Shown piece after piece: positions 1 through 8,721 of a DNA stretch of 64,000 nucleotides. Positions within the stretch are counted from its first letter, which is position 1; each line of letters starts with the position of its first letter. The stretch is from Blastocatellia bacterium (GTDB lineage: Bacteria > Acidobacteriota > Blastocatellia > Chloracidobacteriales > JADJPF01), in assembly GCA_025057015.1 (NCBI GenBank), contig JANWYG010000009.1:1-64000 (forward strand), written 5' to 3'. The notes under the pieces were generated by a model that was not told where the DNA came from, did no database searches, and saw nothing but the letters and a program-made list of their open reading frames with translations. Made by a program: the position numbers and the translations under genes.

Positions 1-483
1 CTACAAGAGTGGCGCGCCCAGGGCATTCGGATTTTACGCAACAGCCATGAACGCCTTGAGCGCAACGGTGCAGCGATTTACCTCATTGGCGTGGACGACC
101 CACACCTGTGGATGGACGACCTCAAGAAGGCGCTGCGGGGCGTGCCAGCGGATGCCTGCAAGATTTTGCTCGCCCACTCCGCCGACATCTGGGAGGAAGC
201 CGTGCGCAGCGGCGTAGATCTCATCCTGTCGGGGCATACGCATGGCGGTCAAGTTCGCTTGCCGCTCCTCGGCGCGCTCATTGCCAACACGCGCAAGATC
301 CCACGTGCCTACGCCGCCGGGTTGTTTGACCTCACGGACCACACGCAACTGTTTGTCAATCGCGGCTTAGGACATTCTACCCTGCCGCTGCGGTTCCTCT
401 GCCGCCCGCAGGTAGCGATCGTGACGCTGCGAAAAGAAAAGCCAGGAACAGGAAAATCGGGACGTCGTCCCGCCGCCTCTTGA
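1..483 (+). CDS. Metallophosphoesterase, C-terminal part (cut by window edge)
   Basis: The reading frame is open from base 1 to a TGA at 481-483, so the start lies outside the window. The 160 visible residues include LLAHSADIWEEAV and the metal-binding GHTHGGQ signature, then a tail containing VNRGLGHSTLPLR. This is the C-terminal half of the YkuE/YaeI-like calcineurin-fold phosphohydrolases, which bind two metal ions and often act on lipid-linked or phosphodiester substrates. The N-terminal metal ligands (GDxHxG and GNHD motifs) are not in the window, so catalytic completeness cannot be judged. The last residues are basic and low-complexity. Its substrate cannot be inferred. Confidence 0.85.
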   Translation, partial: LQEWRAQGIRILRNSHERLERNGAAIYLIGVDDPHLWMDDLKKALRGVPADACKILLAHSADIWEEAVRSGVDLILSGHTHGGQVRLPLLGALIANTRKIPRAYAAGLFDLTDHTQLFVNRGLGHSTLPLRFLCRPQVAIVTLRKEKPGTGKSGRRPAAS

Positions 484-573
484 GAGACCGCCGATTGAAT
501 GAACGGATGCCACCCTTTGACGTCCGCTCCGCCCCTGTCATGGCTCAGACGGGCGCTTGAACCGCGTCACACC

Positions 574-1392
574 TCATCGCAGGGAGCGGGCGCACCAGCC
601 GTATTGGTCTTGGTCGGCAACGCCCCACAGTTCATCATAACACGGGTTCGGTGTAGGACGACCGCAGGAGCGTTCATACGGACCGGACTGGCTGACGCAC
701 CACTGCTCTAACGGCCGCTGGTTGACGTTCAGCCCTGAGCAGCCCGAACGGCGGACGCGATAAACTTTTGTGTGGCCGTCCACAAAGTTCGCGTTCGCCA
801 TCTCGCTATGCCGCCCCGTCACCGGCGAGTCGAACAGGTTGAAGTTACAGGCGCTGCGCGACGCCAGGTTGCCGTCGTAGTTCATGACGGTCTCCGCCGG
901 GTAGTTGATCTCCGACAGCCGAATGACCGCATGGTTCGCGCCCGTCAGCACGTTGTTCGGTCCGTCCTCAAACACGGCATAGTTAAACATGTAACTACCG
1001 TATTGAAAACCGCCACACTCGCCGCCGGGCAACCCCAACAGACGGAACGCCGCGTCAATGTCCAGCGCTTGGGGCTCCGAGGGGCACTGGTAGACCTGTC
1101 GGTTCTTGATATACGGTTCTACCGCGCCGAGGAAGGTCATCGCACACAGCTGATTGGAAGCATTACGGCTCAAGTAGACGCTCATGGGGAAGGTCTCGTC
1201 ATAGTCCTGCGTATACATGGCAACGGCTGTTCCCAACTGTTTCATGTTGCTCATACACGACGCTTGCCGCGCTTTCTCCCGCGCCCGTGCGAAAACAGGC
1301 ATGAGGATGGCGGCCAAGATGGCAATAATTGCAATCACGACCAGCAACTCAATGAGAGTAAAACCCCGACGACCTAACCATTGCTTGCTCAT
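574..1392 (-). CDS. H-X9-DG (DUF1559) prepilin-like protein
   Basis: The protein starts with a short basic leader and a class III prepilin signal: RRG followed by [18 protein letters not shown], with the conserved Glu at +5. The next segment, [20 protein letters not shown], is typical of the DUF1559 pseudopilin-like family, and the C-terminal half has the H-X9-DG motif ([13 protein letters not shown]). Such proteins are abundant in Planctomycetes and Armatimonadota. They are presumed to be processed by a prepilin peptidase and assembled in, or exported through, a type II/IV-like machine. I chose the ATG at 1392 because GAGGTG sits 7 nt upstream; an upstream in-frame ATG at 1428 would put 12 extra residues before the signal. 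It is unrelated to the pilin operon at the far end of the window. Confidence 0.85.
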   Translation of the reverse strand: MSKQWLGRRGFTLIELLVVIAIIAILAAILMPVFARAREKARQASCMSNMKQLGTAVAMYTQDYDETFPMSVYLSRNASNQLCAMTFLGAVEPYIKNRQVYQCPSEPQALDIDAAFRLLGLPGGECGGFQYGSYMFNYAVFEDGPNNVLTGANHAVIRLSEINYPAETVMNYDGNLASRSACNFNLFDSPVTGRHSEMANANFVDGHTKVYRVRRSGCSGLNVNQRPLEQWCVSQSGPYERSCGRPTPNPCYDELWGVADQDQYGWCARSLR

Positions 1393-1443
1393 ACCAATCA
1401 CCTCGGAATAGGAATTGAAAGATTGCATCCAACCCTGTTACAA

Positions 1444-1472
1444 ATCATAGCATAAGCGCGTTGAATCAGCAA
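1444..1472 (-). promoter_or_regulatory. Sigma-70-like promoter for the prepilin-like gene
   Basis: Reading the minus strand, TTGCTG (1472-1467) is followed after exactly 17 nt by TATGAT (1449-1444). It lies about 50 nt before the chosen ATG at 1392. This is consensus matching by eye only. Confidence 0.45.
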
Positions 1473-1509
1473 CTCTTTTTTTCCCATCCATGGTTATCCT
1501 ACTGCTGGC

Positions 1510-1538
1510 TTGCCCCCCGCGCCGATTCAGGGTAGAAT
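1510..1538 (+). promoter_or_regulatory. Sigma-70-like promoter for the YihY-family gene
   Basis: TTGCCC (1510-1515), a 17-nt spacer and TAGAAT (1533-1538) precede the gene starting at 1566. The spacing is ideal and the -10 box differs from consensus at one base. Support is by eye only. Confidence 0.4.
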
Positions 1539-1565
1539 GGGCGCAAATAAAGGCGCAGAGGGACG

Positions 1566-2474
1566 ATGATGATGTGGGACGACTTCACCCGTCAACTCAC
1601 CAAAATCGGGCGAGGGTGCCTCCGTCTTCGAGCGGTGCGCATCCTGTGGAGGGCAATGAAAGCCTACGACAAGGACGGCTGCATTTATATGGCTGCCGCG
1701 CTGTCGTTCTACGCGATGCTGTCGCTTATCCCCATGACGTTCGTGGGGCTATGGGCGATGACCGCCATAGTTGGCTCTTCGGAGAAAGCGCAAGAGGCGT
1801 TGAGAGAACTCCTGTCTCAGCATCTGATGCCGCAGGCAGTGGAGGACCTCATGCAGCGCGTGAAGGACATCGCGCACGCAGGCGTCTCCGCAATTCTGGG
1901 AACGTGGTGGAGCGTGCTGGCGTTCGTTTGGTCGGGTGTGAGTTTTTACGAGTCGCTGCACAGCACGCTTTCCACCGCTTGGGGCGGGCAGCAGATACGC
2001 CCGTTCCTTCAGCGTAAGTTGCTCACACTCGCTGCCTTCGCCACGGCTGGGGCTTTCTTCGTGCTGACGATGTATCTCACCGCCGCCGTCACGGCGATTG
2101 ACAACTTAAACCCCAAGATTTTGGGCGTTTCGCTGCACGGCTTTTGGGTGGGCGTGCTGCGCGGGCTGCCGTTTGCGTTTTCGATTGCGATGTTCTGTCT
2201 CCTCTACAAATTCATGCCCAACGCCTTTGTGCCGTGGCGGCTCGCCTTAGCGACGGCGATGCCCGTGGGCATCCTATGGGAATTGGGCAAGCGGCTGTTT
2301 ACCACCTACGTCGCCTCGCGCGGCACTTATAGCAGCATCTACGGACCGATGGCGGGGTTCGTGCTTTTGATGGTTTGGATTTACTATTCCTCTACCATTG
2401 TCCTCTTCGGCGCGGAAGTCGGCGCCGCGTGGCAGCGGGAGGAGGAGTCAATGGGGCGCCTCGATACTGGATAA
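1566..2474 (+). CDS. YihY/virulence-factor-BrkB family membrane protein
   Basis: The 302-residue protein has the family hallmarks: an N-terminal amphipathic stretch (WRAMKAYDKDGCIYMAAALS), then about six hydrophobic segments, with AALSFYAMLSLIP early and the conserved GTYSSIYGPMAGFVLLMVWI near the end. The length matches YihY/BrkB proteins (roughly 280-330 aa), inner-membrane proteins once misnamed RNase BN. Their transport or assembly role is unresolved. The start is ambiguous among three consecutive ATG codons (1566, 1569, 1572). AGAGGGA lies just upstream and its spacing favours the third. A good promoter lies at 1510-1538. The neighbours do not suggest a pathway. Confidence 0.9.
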   Translation: MMMWDDFTRQLTKIGRGCLRLRAVRILWRAMKAYDKDGCIYMAAALSFYAMLSLIPMTFVGLWAMTAIVGSSEKAQEALRELLSQHLMPQAVEDLMQRVKDIAHAGVSAILGTWWSVLAFVWSGVSFYESLHSTLSTAWGGQQIRPFLQRKLLTLAAFATAGAFFVLTMYLTAAVTAIDNLNPKILGVSLHGFWVGVLRGLPFAFSIAMFCLLYKFMPNAFVPWRLALATAMPVGILWELGKRLFTTYVASRGTYSSIYGPMAGFVLLMVWIYYSSTIVLFGAEVGAAWQREEESMGRLDTG

Positions 2475-2529
2475 ATAAGGTAGGTCGCCATGAATGTTGT
2501 CCCGCTCTTGGAAACTCAGTAAGTCCCAA

Positions 2530-2640
2530 TTTATGGCGCAGAGCGCAGCCATCTCCGTCATGAGGAAACGTCGTTGCGAGCGGAGCGCAGCCATCCCCCT
2601 CGCGTTCGAAGGGAACGGCTGCGCTCCACTCAGAATGACA
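2530..2640. repeat. Inverted/direct repeat element in the GC-rich intergenic region
   Basis: GGAGCGCAGCC at 2582-2592 is exactly inverted as GGCTGCGCTCC at 2617-2627, and the flanks extend the pairing imperfectly to about 21 bp. A partial direct copy (GAGCGCAGCCATC) also occurs near 2538, before a second one at 2584. It lies between the yihY-like gene and a LuxR remnant, in the longest gene-free stretch (2475-2836) of the GC-rich part. The structure resembles a dispersed intergenic palindromic repeat, but copy number cannot be seen from one window. Confidence 0.55.
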
Positions 2641-2650
2641 GCCCTACCGT

Positions 2651-2782
2651 CAAATCACAGAGCGGCTTTTCATCAGCGAGGAGACCGTGAAGGACCACGT
2701 CAGCAACATTCTGGACAAACTCCATGTCAACGATCGCACCGAAGCCGCGCGGGCGGCGGTGCGGCATGGACTGGTGGAATAG
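2651..2782 (+). pseudogene. LuxR-type HTH C-terminal remnant
   Basis: In frame 2 the DNA reads [20 protein letters not shown], then [20 protein letters not shown], ending LVE and TAG at 2780-2782. This matches helices 2-4 of the LuxR/GerE DNA-binding domain found at the C-terminus of NarL-type response regulators. No start codon or receiver domain lies upstream. The frame begins at the right-hand flank of the repeat at 2530-2640, as if the repeat or a deletion replaced the first part of the gene. It is most likely a decayed regulator whose last 43 codons survive. An alternative is a recent assembly join within the repeat. Confidence 0.7.
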
Positions 2783-2836
2783 ATGGTTGGGTGGTGGGCA
2801 ATGGAAGGCGCAAATCCGTGAGTTTGCTTGGGGAGA

Positions 2837-4000
2837 ATGAACGCTTTACGTGACACGCTTTTTCGCATGGCCATTCCGCGTCTCGCCGGCACGACAGGCG
2901 AGGCAGACGTCCGCGAATACCTTTGCGCGGAGTTGGAACAGTTGGGATTGCCGGTCGAACGGGAAGCGTTCACTTTTTCTCGGTTCAACGTTGACGTGCT
3001 GTCGCGGCTGGGCATCGTGGCGACGGCAATGCTCCTTGTCTGGAATGGCACTCTCTACGCGCGCGGGTCATCGTGGCTCATTCTTCCAACGCTTCTGACC
3101 ATCTCGGTCATGGTCGCCATCACGCAATGGCATCGCTACTTCGACAGGTTCCTGCGCGTCGGCACACTCCTGCGCTCGGAAAACATCATCGCCCGACTTC
3201 CCACATGCAATCCGCAACAGGCAACACGCAACACGCTGTTGATTCTCATGGCGCACTACGATAGCAAGTCCTCCTCGCTCCCGATATGGCCGCGTATGCT
3301 GATGGTGTTGGCAACTTTGATATTGACGGGTTTCCTGTGCGCTGTCTTCTTGATCATCGGAGTTCTTCGATGGTTCGGCTTCGACAACTTCTCATCCCTC
3401 TGGTCGTGGCTCTGCGCCATTGACGTCGTTCTGCTGCTCGCGCTGCTGTTCAACCGAACGGGGAACCGTTCGCCGGGCGCGTTCGACAATGCGTGCGGCG
3501 TGGCGGCAGTGTTGGAAACGGCGCGGCGTTTGAAGGAATCTCCGCCGATGAACGTGGATGTGTGGTGCGTGTTCACCGGCGCCGAGGAGTTCGGCTTGTG
3601 CGGCGCGGTGGCTTTTCTGGAGCGACATTCTCTGGACAAACAACAAACCTATCTGCTCAACCTCGACACGCCCTTCACACCGAAGGGTGCAATCTACTAC
3701 AACAGGAGTTTTGGTCTGCCGGCACAAAAGACCTCTGCATCCTTAAATCACTACCTCCTTGCCGCCGCCGAGAAAGTGGGGGTGACAGTCAAACCGTTCC
3801 ACCTGCCCCTGGGTGTCGCCGCCGACCACGTGCCGTTCGTGCGACACGGCTATCACGCGGCGTGTTTGGTCGCGCCCACCTTGCTCATTCACTCGCCGCA
3901 CGATGCGCCCGAGCGCGTGCCGCTGGAGGCGTTGGAGCAGGTCGTGCAAATCTGTGTGGGCGTGGCGCGGGAACTGGAGAACGCGACGCACGATACATGA
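2837..4000 (+). CDS. Membrane-embedded M28-family metallopeptidase
   Basis: The zinc ligands of the M28 (aminopeptidase Y/S) fold can be picked out in order: His and Asp in LMAHYDSKSS, Asp in GAFDNACG, the Glu pair in GAEEFGLCG, Asp in LLNLDTP and the final His in LIHSPHD. Three or more hydrophobic stretches interrupt the domain: one near residues 60-100, and two after the first His that are insertions unusual for soluble M28 enzymes. The protein is therefore probably anchored in the cytoplasmic membrane. It likely removes N-terminal residues from peptides, but the substrate is unknown. The start could be ATG 2837 or TTG 2828. The GGGGAGA motif touches the ATG, so the choice is uncertain by a few residues. 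Confidence 0.8.
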   Translation: MNALRDTLFRMAIPRLAGTTGEADVREYLCAELEQLGLPVEREAFTFSRFNVDVLSRLGIVATAMLLVWNGTLYARGSSWLILPTLLTISVMVAITQWHRYFDRFLRVGTLLRSENIIARLPTCNPQQATRNTLLILMAHYDSKSSSLPIWPRMLMVLATLILTGFLCAVFLIIGVLRWFGFDNFSSLWSWLCAIDVVLLLALLFNRTGNRSPGAFDNACGVAAVLETARRLKESPPMNVDVWCVFTGAEEFGLCGAVAFLERHSLDKQQTYLLNLDTPFTPKGAIYYNRSFGLPAQKTSASLNHYLLAAAEKVGVTVKPFHLPLGVAADHVPFVRHGYHAACLVAPTLLIHSPHDAPERVPLEALEQVVQICVGVARELENATHDT

Positions 4001-4075
4001 TGCCCAGATACAAAGACACCCCGATGCAACGGCTTGTCTCCCTGCATCCTCGCATCACGTTTCATGCATCATGTT

Positions 4076-4435
4076 TCACTTTTTCTTCTTCGCCGCCGCT
4101 TTGGACAGCACCCGATACTTAACATGAATCACCCCGCGCGAGGGCAGGGCGAGGTGCCCGAAGGCGTGACGCGAAAGGTCGAGGTCTCTGCCGCGCACGA
4201 ACGGTCCGCGCCCGGCGACGGTGACGACGATGCGCTTGCTGCCATGCACCACCTCAACCTTCGTGCCAATCGGCAGCGTGCGGTGCGCCGTAACCATCTT
4301 TTTGCCGGGGTTATACCAACTGGCTTTGGTCGTGCGCCATTGGGGGTCACTCAAACAGGGGAAACTCAACGCCGTAAATGCGAGGGCTGCGATGAAGGCT
4401 GCGACGGCGACTGTCCGTTGATGCACAACCATCAT
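4076..4435 (-). CDS. Short RlpA-like double-psi beta-barrel protein
   Basis: From the ATG at 4435 (preceded by AAGAAAGG) the 119-residue product has a signal peptide (hydrophobic AVAAFIAALAFTALSF). One double-psi beta-barrel domain follows, with ASWYNPGKKMVTAHRTLPIG, GTKVEVVHG, AGRGPFVRGRDLDLSRHAF and the end VKYRVL. RlpA-type barrels cleave or bind denuded peptidoglycan glycans in the envelope. There is no SPOR domain. The canonical RlpA/3D motif is only partly kept: NDRGPF is AGRGPF here, so one putative acidic position is lost. It could be a binding rather than a cleaving version. The Lys-rich tail (KAAAKKKK) may contact anionic wall polymers. It is the last gene of the GC-rich segment. 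Confidence 0.75.
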   Translation of the reverse strand: MMVVHQRTVAVAAFIAALAFTALSFPCLSDPQWRTTKASWYNPGKKMVTAHRTLPIGTKVEVVHGSKRIVVTVAGRGPFVRGRDLDLSRHAFGHLALPSRGVIHVKYRVLSKAAAKKKK

Positions 4436-4493
4436 CCTTTCTTGCTTTCTTGATGGAACTGCCCGGCGGCATCTCAATGGCTTCCATAAAAAA

Positions 4494-4570
<77 letters not shown>

Positions 4571-4583
4571 AAAGCAGCTCACT

Positions 4584-4612
4584 AGAGTAGCAAAAGATCT
4601 TCCTCTTGTCCA
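4584..4612 (-). promoter_or_regulatory. Promoter of tRNA-Ala(CGC)
   Basis: On the minus strand TGGACA (4612-4607) and TACTCT (4589-4584) are separated by 17 nt, and the tRNA starts 14 nt after the -10 box. The same arrangement stands before the other two tRNAs, which supports it although the -10 box is weak. Confidence 0.45.
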
Positions 4613-4615
4613 GAG

Positions 4616-7600
4616 TTACAGGTTATGCGTACTTCTCTTTCTATTCCAGCGTTCCTTGAGCATTACAAACAGCAACGGTAGTAATCCTAGGATACTCCAG
4701 GAAAGATGCAGCTTGCTTTCCTTTACAACTTCAGCCTGTGGTCCGGCACCGCCACTCTTTTTAGCATCCGGTCGGATGAAAGGACGAGCCTTTGCAGCTT
4801 CTTTCTTTATCTGCTCATCTGTCTTATCAGAAACCACTACGGCCATCCTATCCATCTCTTGCTTGTTGAAAGGACGTGAGCCACGACGATTAAATACAGT
4901 TAGCTGGTTACCGCTTTCATCTACCGCACGATCACGATCAAGGCCTTTAGAAATCGCCAGCGCTTTACCCTCGGTATGGTAAGTAGCTATCAATTTAGGT
5001 TTCGGTTTTGGGCTCCAACCATAGATATCTTCATTTGTATCAGGCCCAAACAGTTGTACCACCCGCAGGCCATTCTTACCATCAGCAAGATAGGCAAAAG
5101 CAGTATTTACCGTCATACCTACTTTGACATCGTGCGTATCATTTATCTCACCACCAGCATTATACACCTGATAAAGTTGAGGCTCTTCTGGCTTAAGCAC
5201 ATCGACTATCACAAGACCGTTTTTACCAGCAGCGATATAGGCGTAAGTACGTGCAACATAGATGTTATGAGCATCCTCTATCGGAAGCTTTGCCTTCTCC
5301 ACAGGTCTTGGCTTAGCCATATTAGCAATATTCAGTACCTTAAGCCCCTCGTCATCTACTACAAAAGCATACCGATATTGTACAGCGACAGCATGGGGAT
5401 TCTTCAAAAAAGGCTCGCCTATCTCAGCAGTAAGCTTCGGATCAAGCGGATTGCTTATATCGATTACGTAGAGGCCATGGTCGGTCGCCACATAGGCATA
5501 GTTGCCGGCTATGGTCAAGTTCATAGCACCTTTGAGCTTTCCATCAGGATTAAACGTCACTGCTCGACGAACAAAGTTGTTTCGCGGCTCTCCATCAAGC
5601 AACGTAGCCACTCCTGGGCCATCTTTTAGTATCTCACCCTTGGCTGTCTTCTTACGCTTTAACGTCGGATCAGCAGGGTTATTGCCAATAACTATGAAAC
5701 CTTCTTCTTTGTCCGTACCGTAGAGAAATGCATACACTAGCGAGATTGGCTGTTCCTCATTCTCAGGGAATCGCTGCCGTGTAGGATCTACTCCGAGCGT
5801 AGTAGGAGAAGCTATCGCCGTAGCATACTTGCTACGCACATAAAACTTTTGTCCAAGCGGAGAGACCGGAGCAGTGACTATCCGCTCAGAAAAGTCTTTG
5901 ACATCTATAGCATTTACATCATAAATACGAAAGCCACCAGTACCGTTTGCCGTATACAAATATTCTCCGCGTAGCTGCAGCGAACGTATTTCCGACCCAT
6001 TTGCCCGATGCTCATAGCGCTGGGTTTTAGGATAAAAACCTTCACCGTGAGGATTCTTCTTCAGCTTAGCATACTGCTTTGGATAAGCCAGCTCGTGCAG
6101 CTTACTTCCTATCACTGCCTGAGGTTGGTCGTGTTCGGTTACTGCTATCGCTTCAAAGCCATGATGACCAGTAGCTACGTACACGTATTTGTACATGAAG
6201 TTTACTAGATTCGTTCCCTGCATTAACACTTGTGCCATCCAAGCATTATTGTCCTTCGCTTTAGATAGATGGCAATCCGTGCAAGTTTTTGTCTCAGTCG
6301 CACGTACCGTATGCGGCACGAAAGTAGAGAAAGCCTGCCCCGAAAAACCCTCAGAAGATATGGTCTGCTGTTGTATATAGGTGAAGTTGCGGTTCTGATT
6401 CTGCGAATCAACCAGTATCGCACAACTAGAACGTGCCGGCGAGATTTTGTGTCCCATGACCGTACCATCTACTGCCAGAAACCAAATATCATCTCGCAAA
6501 GTCTGATAGTTATATTGAGTCCAGTTGCGAAAGTTATCTCGCGAATAACCCTCTTTTGACGTCCCCTCATTATGTAGCAACGGGCGGTTACGATTCGCTT
6601 CCATAGGCAAGTGACAACCAAAGCAACTCGTCGTCCAAGACGTATGACAGGCAAAACAGGTCATCTTCTTGTCCGAATGCGCAAGCACTGACTCACGCCC
6701 CGGCCGGTCAATATCATCCTTAGGATCCGGTACGTCACCCCAAGTACCGTCCGTACGATAGGTCTTAGCATAACGCGACTTGGGCTTATAGTCCGGGTGG
6801 TTTGGATCTATAGAGTCAAGCGTCTGAACTATCCGCCAGCGCAGTCCTTCGGTAACCATAGAGTTTTGATAAATATCTCCGGTCTTTTTATCTATCTCGA
6901 AGACCCGCTTACCAAAAGGAGTTCGAATCTTAGAGAGATCCAATCCTTTCTTGTTGATCACCTTGCCGTTATAGCGTCCTTGTCCAGCAGCCGGCCCGCT
7001 GGTTATCCCAGTCGCACGTTGGTAGATAGTACCGTGACAGTCTATGCAAGTAATCTCTATGGCAGCACGGGGTTCGGCATAAAGATTACCGTTGCCGTGT
7101 GAGTCACCTCGAAAGTGACAATCTACGCAATGCATTCCCTTTTCCAAGTGAATGTCACGTAACTGTACAACTTTTTTGAACTTCTCAGGATCGTTGAAGT
7201 CGATCTTATTACCGTCCTTATCCAATAGATTGCCATATCGATCTTGTTTATAGACAGCACGAAAGACCCAACCGTGTCCGTGAAAATCAGCAAACTGTGT
7301 ATGCTTGAGCTTGGGATTTACCTCTTTCCACAGTTCTATGAGAAACTCTTTATTCTGTCCCCATAGCCCCCTTATAGCAGAACCTTCAGGATTACGTTCC
7401 CGAATCTGTTCCTTTTCTTCGGCACTGAGATCTTCAGCTGGCTTTGCTCCCTTATACATATGCTCGCCATCAGTTTCGTTATCCCACCAGATATAACCAA
7501 AATAGCCAAGCAACATATTAGTTCCCGGATGAATATGACAGACCATACACTGGCTTGAAGGAATACCATTTGTCATCTGGTGTTTTATGGGATGTCCGGG

Positions 7601-8701
7601 CTCGTTCTTAGGTATAGTGGGATCAGCAGTATATGTAGTACCTCGATTACCATACTTGGCAAAACCTGCTGAATGAAAAGGATCGCGATCGTTTGCGTAA
7701 ACTACATGACATGCCGTACAGCCCGATGAACGATAGTCACCTGGTTGATCGTTCGTTCCTAAAAACGACAGCAGTGGGTCAAGCAGTCGCGTCTTCTGTA
7801 CGCCCTGAAAAGTAGGGTCGGTGCGTAGTTCAGTCCCAAATCCTCTCGAAGAGAGCTTTATATCTGGCTTACCCGGATCTTCTTCTATGTTCGGACTACC
7901 GATATCTGAAGGAAAGCCCTTCTCACCACCACCTCGCTCAAAGACCCGCAACACGTTTCCCGGATGAGTCGCTTCATACCGCGGCAGCGGGTTGAGATAA
8001 GGTATAACACCTTTTAGCCGTGTCTCTTCTGGTGTGGGCGGTGGTATTGTTTGTATACGTTGAGGCCTACCATCGATACTATAACTTTCACCAAAATGCG
8101 TGTTCTTATAAGGGAAAGCGCCGTTATTGTAAAATATTGCCCCCCAAAGCATCCCTCCATGCGTCATCATGCTCTTGCGAACCTGATAGACCTCCTGCGG
8201 ATGACAATTCGCCGTCCCACAACTGATTCCTGCAGCGCGTAGATCCCCAGGATTTATGAAGCGTACAAACTCAGGACTTTCTCTTAATATCAGAGCATTT
8301 GTCCTCTCGGGATTGCGTGAAGAGGGTTCTTTCAGATGTTTACCCCAAGCTTCCGGATAGCGTGGTTCGACATGCGCTCGTTTTTTAACTTGCTCATACT
8401 CGGGACTACCCTTAACCGCCCCAGGAGCTATCGCCGGCTCAGCATTGCCACCATGGCAGTCAGTGCATCCTATGCCAAGCTCAAAATCAGTAGGGTTTTG
8501 GTGCATCGACTCGGATCCCTCATGGCATGAAAGACAGCCTGCACTTTTGGGATCTTCTTTCTGTGACTTCTTCTTCTGCACCAGTGAAACAACAGAACTA
8601 TCAGCATTAGGACTAGAATTGAAAAGAAATACTATAGCTATCCATGCAACTGCTATCACAAAAGCTAGTTTGATATTTTCGCCGCAGCTTCTTGAAGTCA
8701 T
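4616..8701 (-). CDS. Decaheme-type cytochrome c with LVIVD beta-propeller
   Basis: The start is the ATG at 8701, with AGGAGA 8 nt upstream; an in-frame GTG at 8719 lies before the SD. A membrane segment (about residues 12-28, [17 protein letters not shown]) is followed by nine CXXCH haem motifs at about residues 56, 79, 328, 385, 525, 552, 682, 693 and 807. A tenth motif is of the CX4CH type (CGTANCH, about 161). Residues about 885-1250 form a beta-propeller with repeated LVIVD-type strands ([48 protein letters not shown]). A C-terminal hydrophobic helix ([14 protein letters not shown]) followed by basic residues would anchor it with the haem domain outside the cytoplasm. It likely carries electrons across the periplasm, partnered by the beta-barrel gene 20 nt upstream. 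I do not recognise a named family for the whole protein. Confidence 0.85.
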   Translation of the reverse strand: MTSRSCGENIKLAFVIAVAWIAIVFLFNSSPNADSSVVSLVQKKKSQKEDPKSAGCLSCHEGSESMHQNPTDFELGIGCTDCHGGNAEPAIAPGAVKGSPEYEQVKKRAHVEPRYPEAWGKHLKEPSSRNPERTNALILRESPEFVRFINPGDLRAAGISCGTANCHPQEVYQVRKSMMTHGGMLWGAIFYNNGAFPYKNTHFGESYSIDGRPQRIQTIPPPTPEETRLKGVIPYLNPLPRYEATHPGNVLRVFERGGGEKGFPSDIGSPNIEEDPGKPDIKLSSRGFGTELRTDPTFQGVQKTRLLDPLLSFLGTNDQPGDYRSSGCTACHVVYANDRDPFHSAGFAKYGNRGTTYTADPTIPKNEPGHPIKHQMTNGIPSSQCMVCHIHPGTNMLLGYFGYIWWDNETDGEHMYKGAKPAEDLSAEEKEQIRERNPEGSAIRGLWGQNKEFLIELWKEVNPKLKHTQFADFHGHGWVFRAVYKQDRYGNLLDKDGNKIDFNDPEKFKKVVQLRDIHLEKGMHCVDCHFRGDSHGNGNLYAEPRAAIEITCIDCHGTIYQRATGITSGPAAGQGRYNGKVINKKGLDLSKIRTPFGKRVFEIDKKTGDIYQNSMVTEGLRWRIVQTLDSIDPNHPDYKPKSRYAKTYRTDGTWGDVPDPKDDIDRPGRESVLAHSDKKMTCFACHTSWTTSCFGCHLPMEANRNRPLLHNEGTSKEGYSRDNFRNWTQYNYQTLRDDIWFLAVDGTVMGHKISPARSSCAILVDSQNQNRNFTYIQQQTISSEGFSGQAFSTFVPHTVRATETKTCTDCHLSKAKDNNAWMAQVLMQGTNLVNFMYKYVYVATGHHGFEAIAVTEHDQPQAVIGSKLHELAYPKQYAKLKKNPHGEGFYPKTQRYEHRANGSEIRSLQLRGEYLYTANGTGGFRIYDVNAIDVKDFSERIVTAPVSPLGQKFYVRSKYATAIASPTTLGVDPTRQRFPENEEQPISLVYAFLYGTDKEEGFIVIGNNPADPTLKRKKTAKGEILKDGPGVATLLDGEPRNNFVRRAVTFNPDGKLKGAMNLTIAGNYAYVATDHGLYVIDISNPLDPKLTAEIGEPFLKNPHAVAVQYRYAFVVDDEGLKVLNIANMAKPRPVEKAKLPIEDAHNIYVARTYAYIAAGKNGLVIVDVLKPEEPQLYQVYNAGGEINDTHDVKVGMTVNTAFAYLADGKNGLRVVQLFGPDTNEDIYGWSPKPKPKLIATYHTEGKALAISKGLDRDRAVDESGNQLTVFNRRGSRPFNKQEMDRMAVVVSDKTDEQIKKEAAKARPFIRPDAKKSGGAGPQAEVVKESKLHLSWSILGLLPLLFVMLKERWNRKRSTHNL

Positions 8702-8721
8702 GGTCGCTTTCTCCTGCACTT

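Noticed and set aside
2494-2853. 119-residue forward open frame
   Set aside because: The frame runs through the repeat and is out of frame with the clear LuxR HTH remnant, which explains the region better.
4976-5629. 217-residue plus-strand open frame
   Set aside because: It is antisense to the propeller domain of the multiheme cytochrome, with no ribosome-binding site or recognisable motif.
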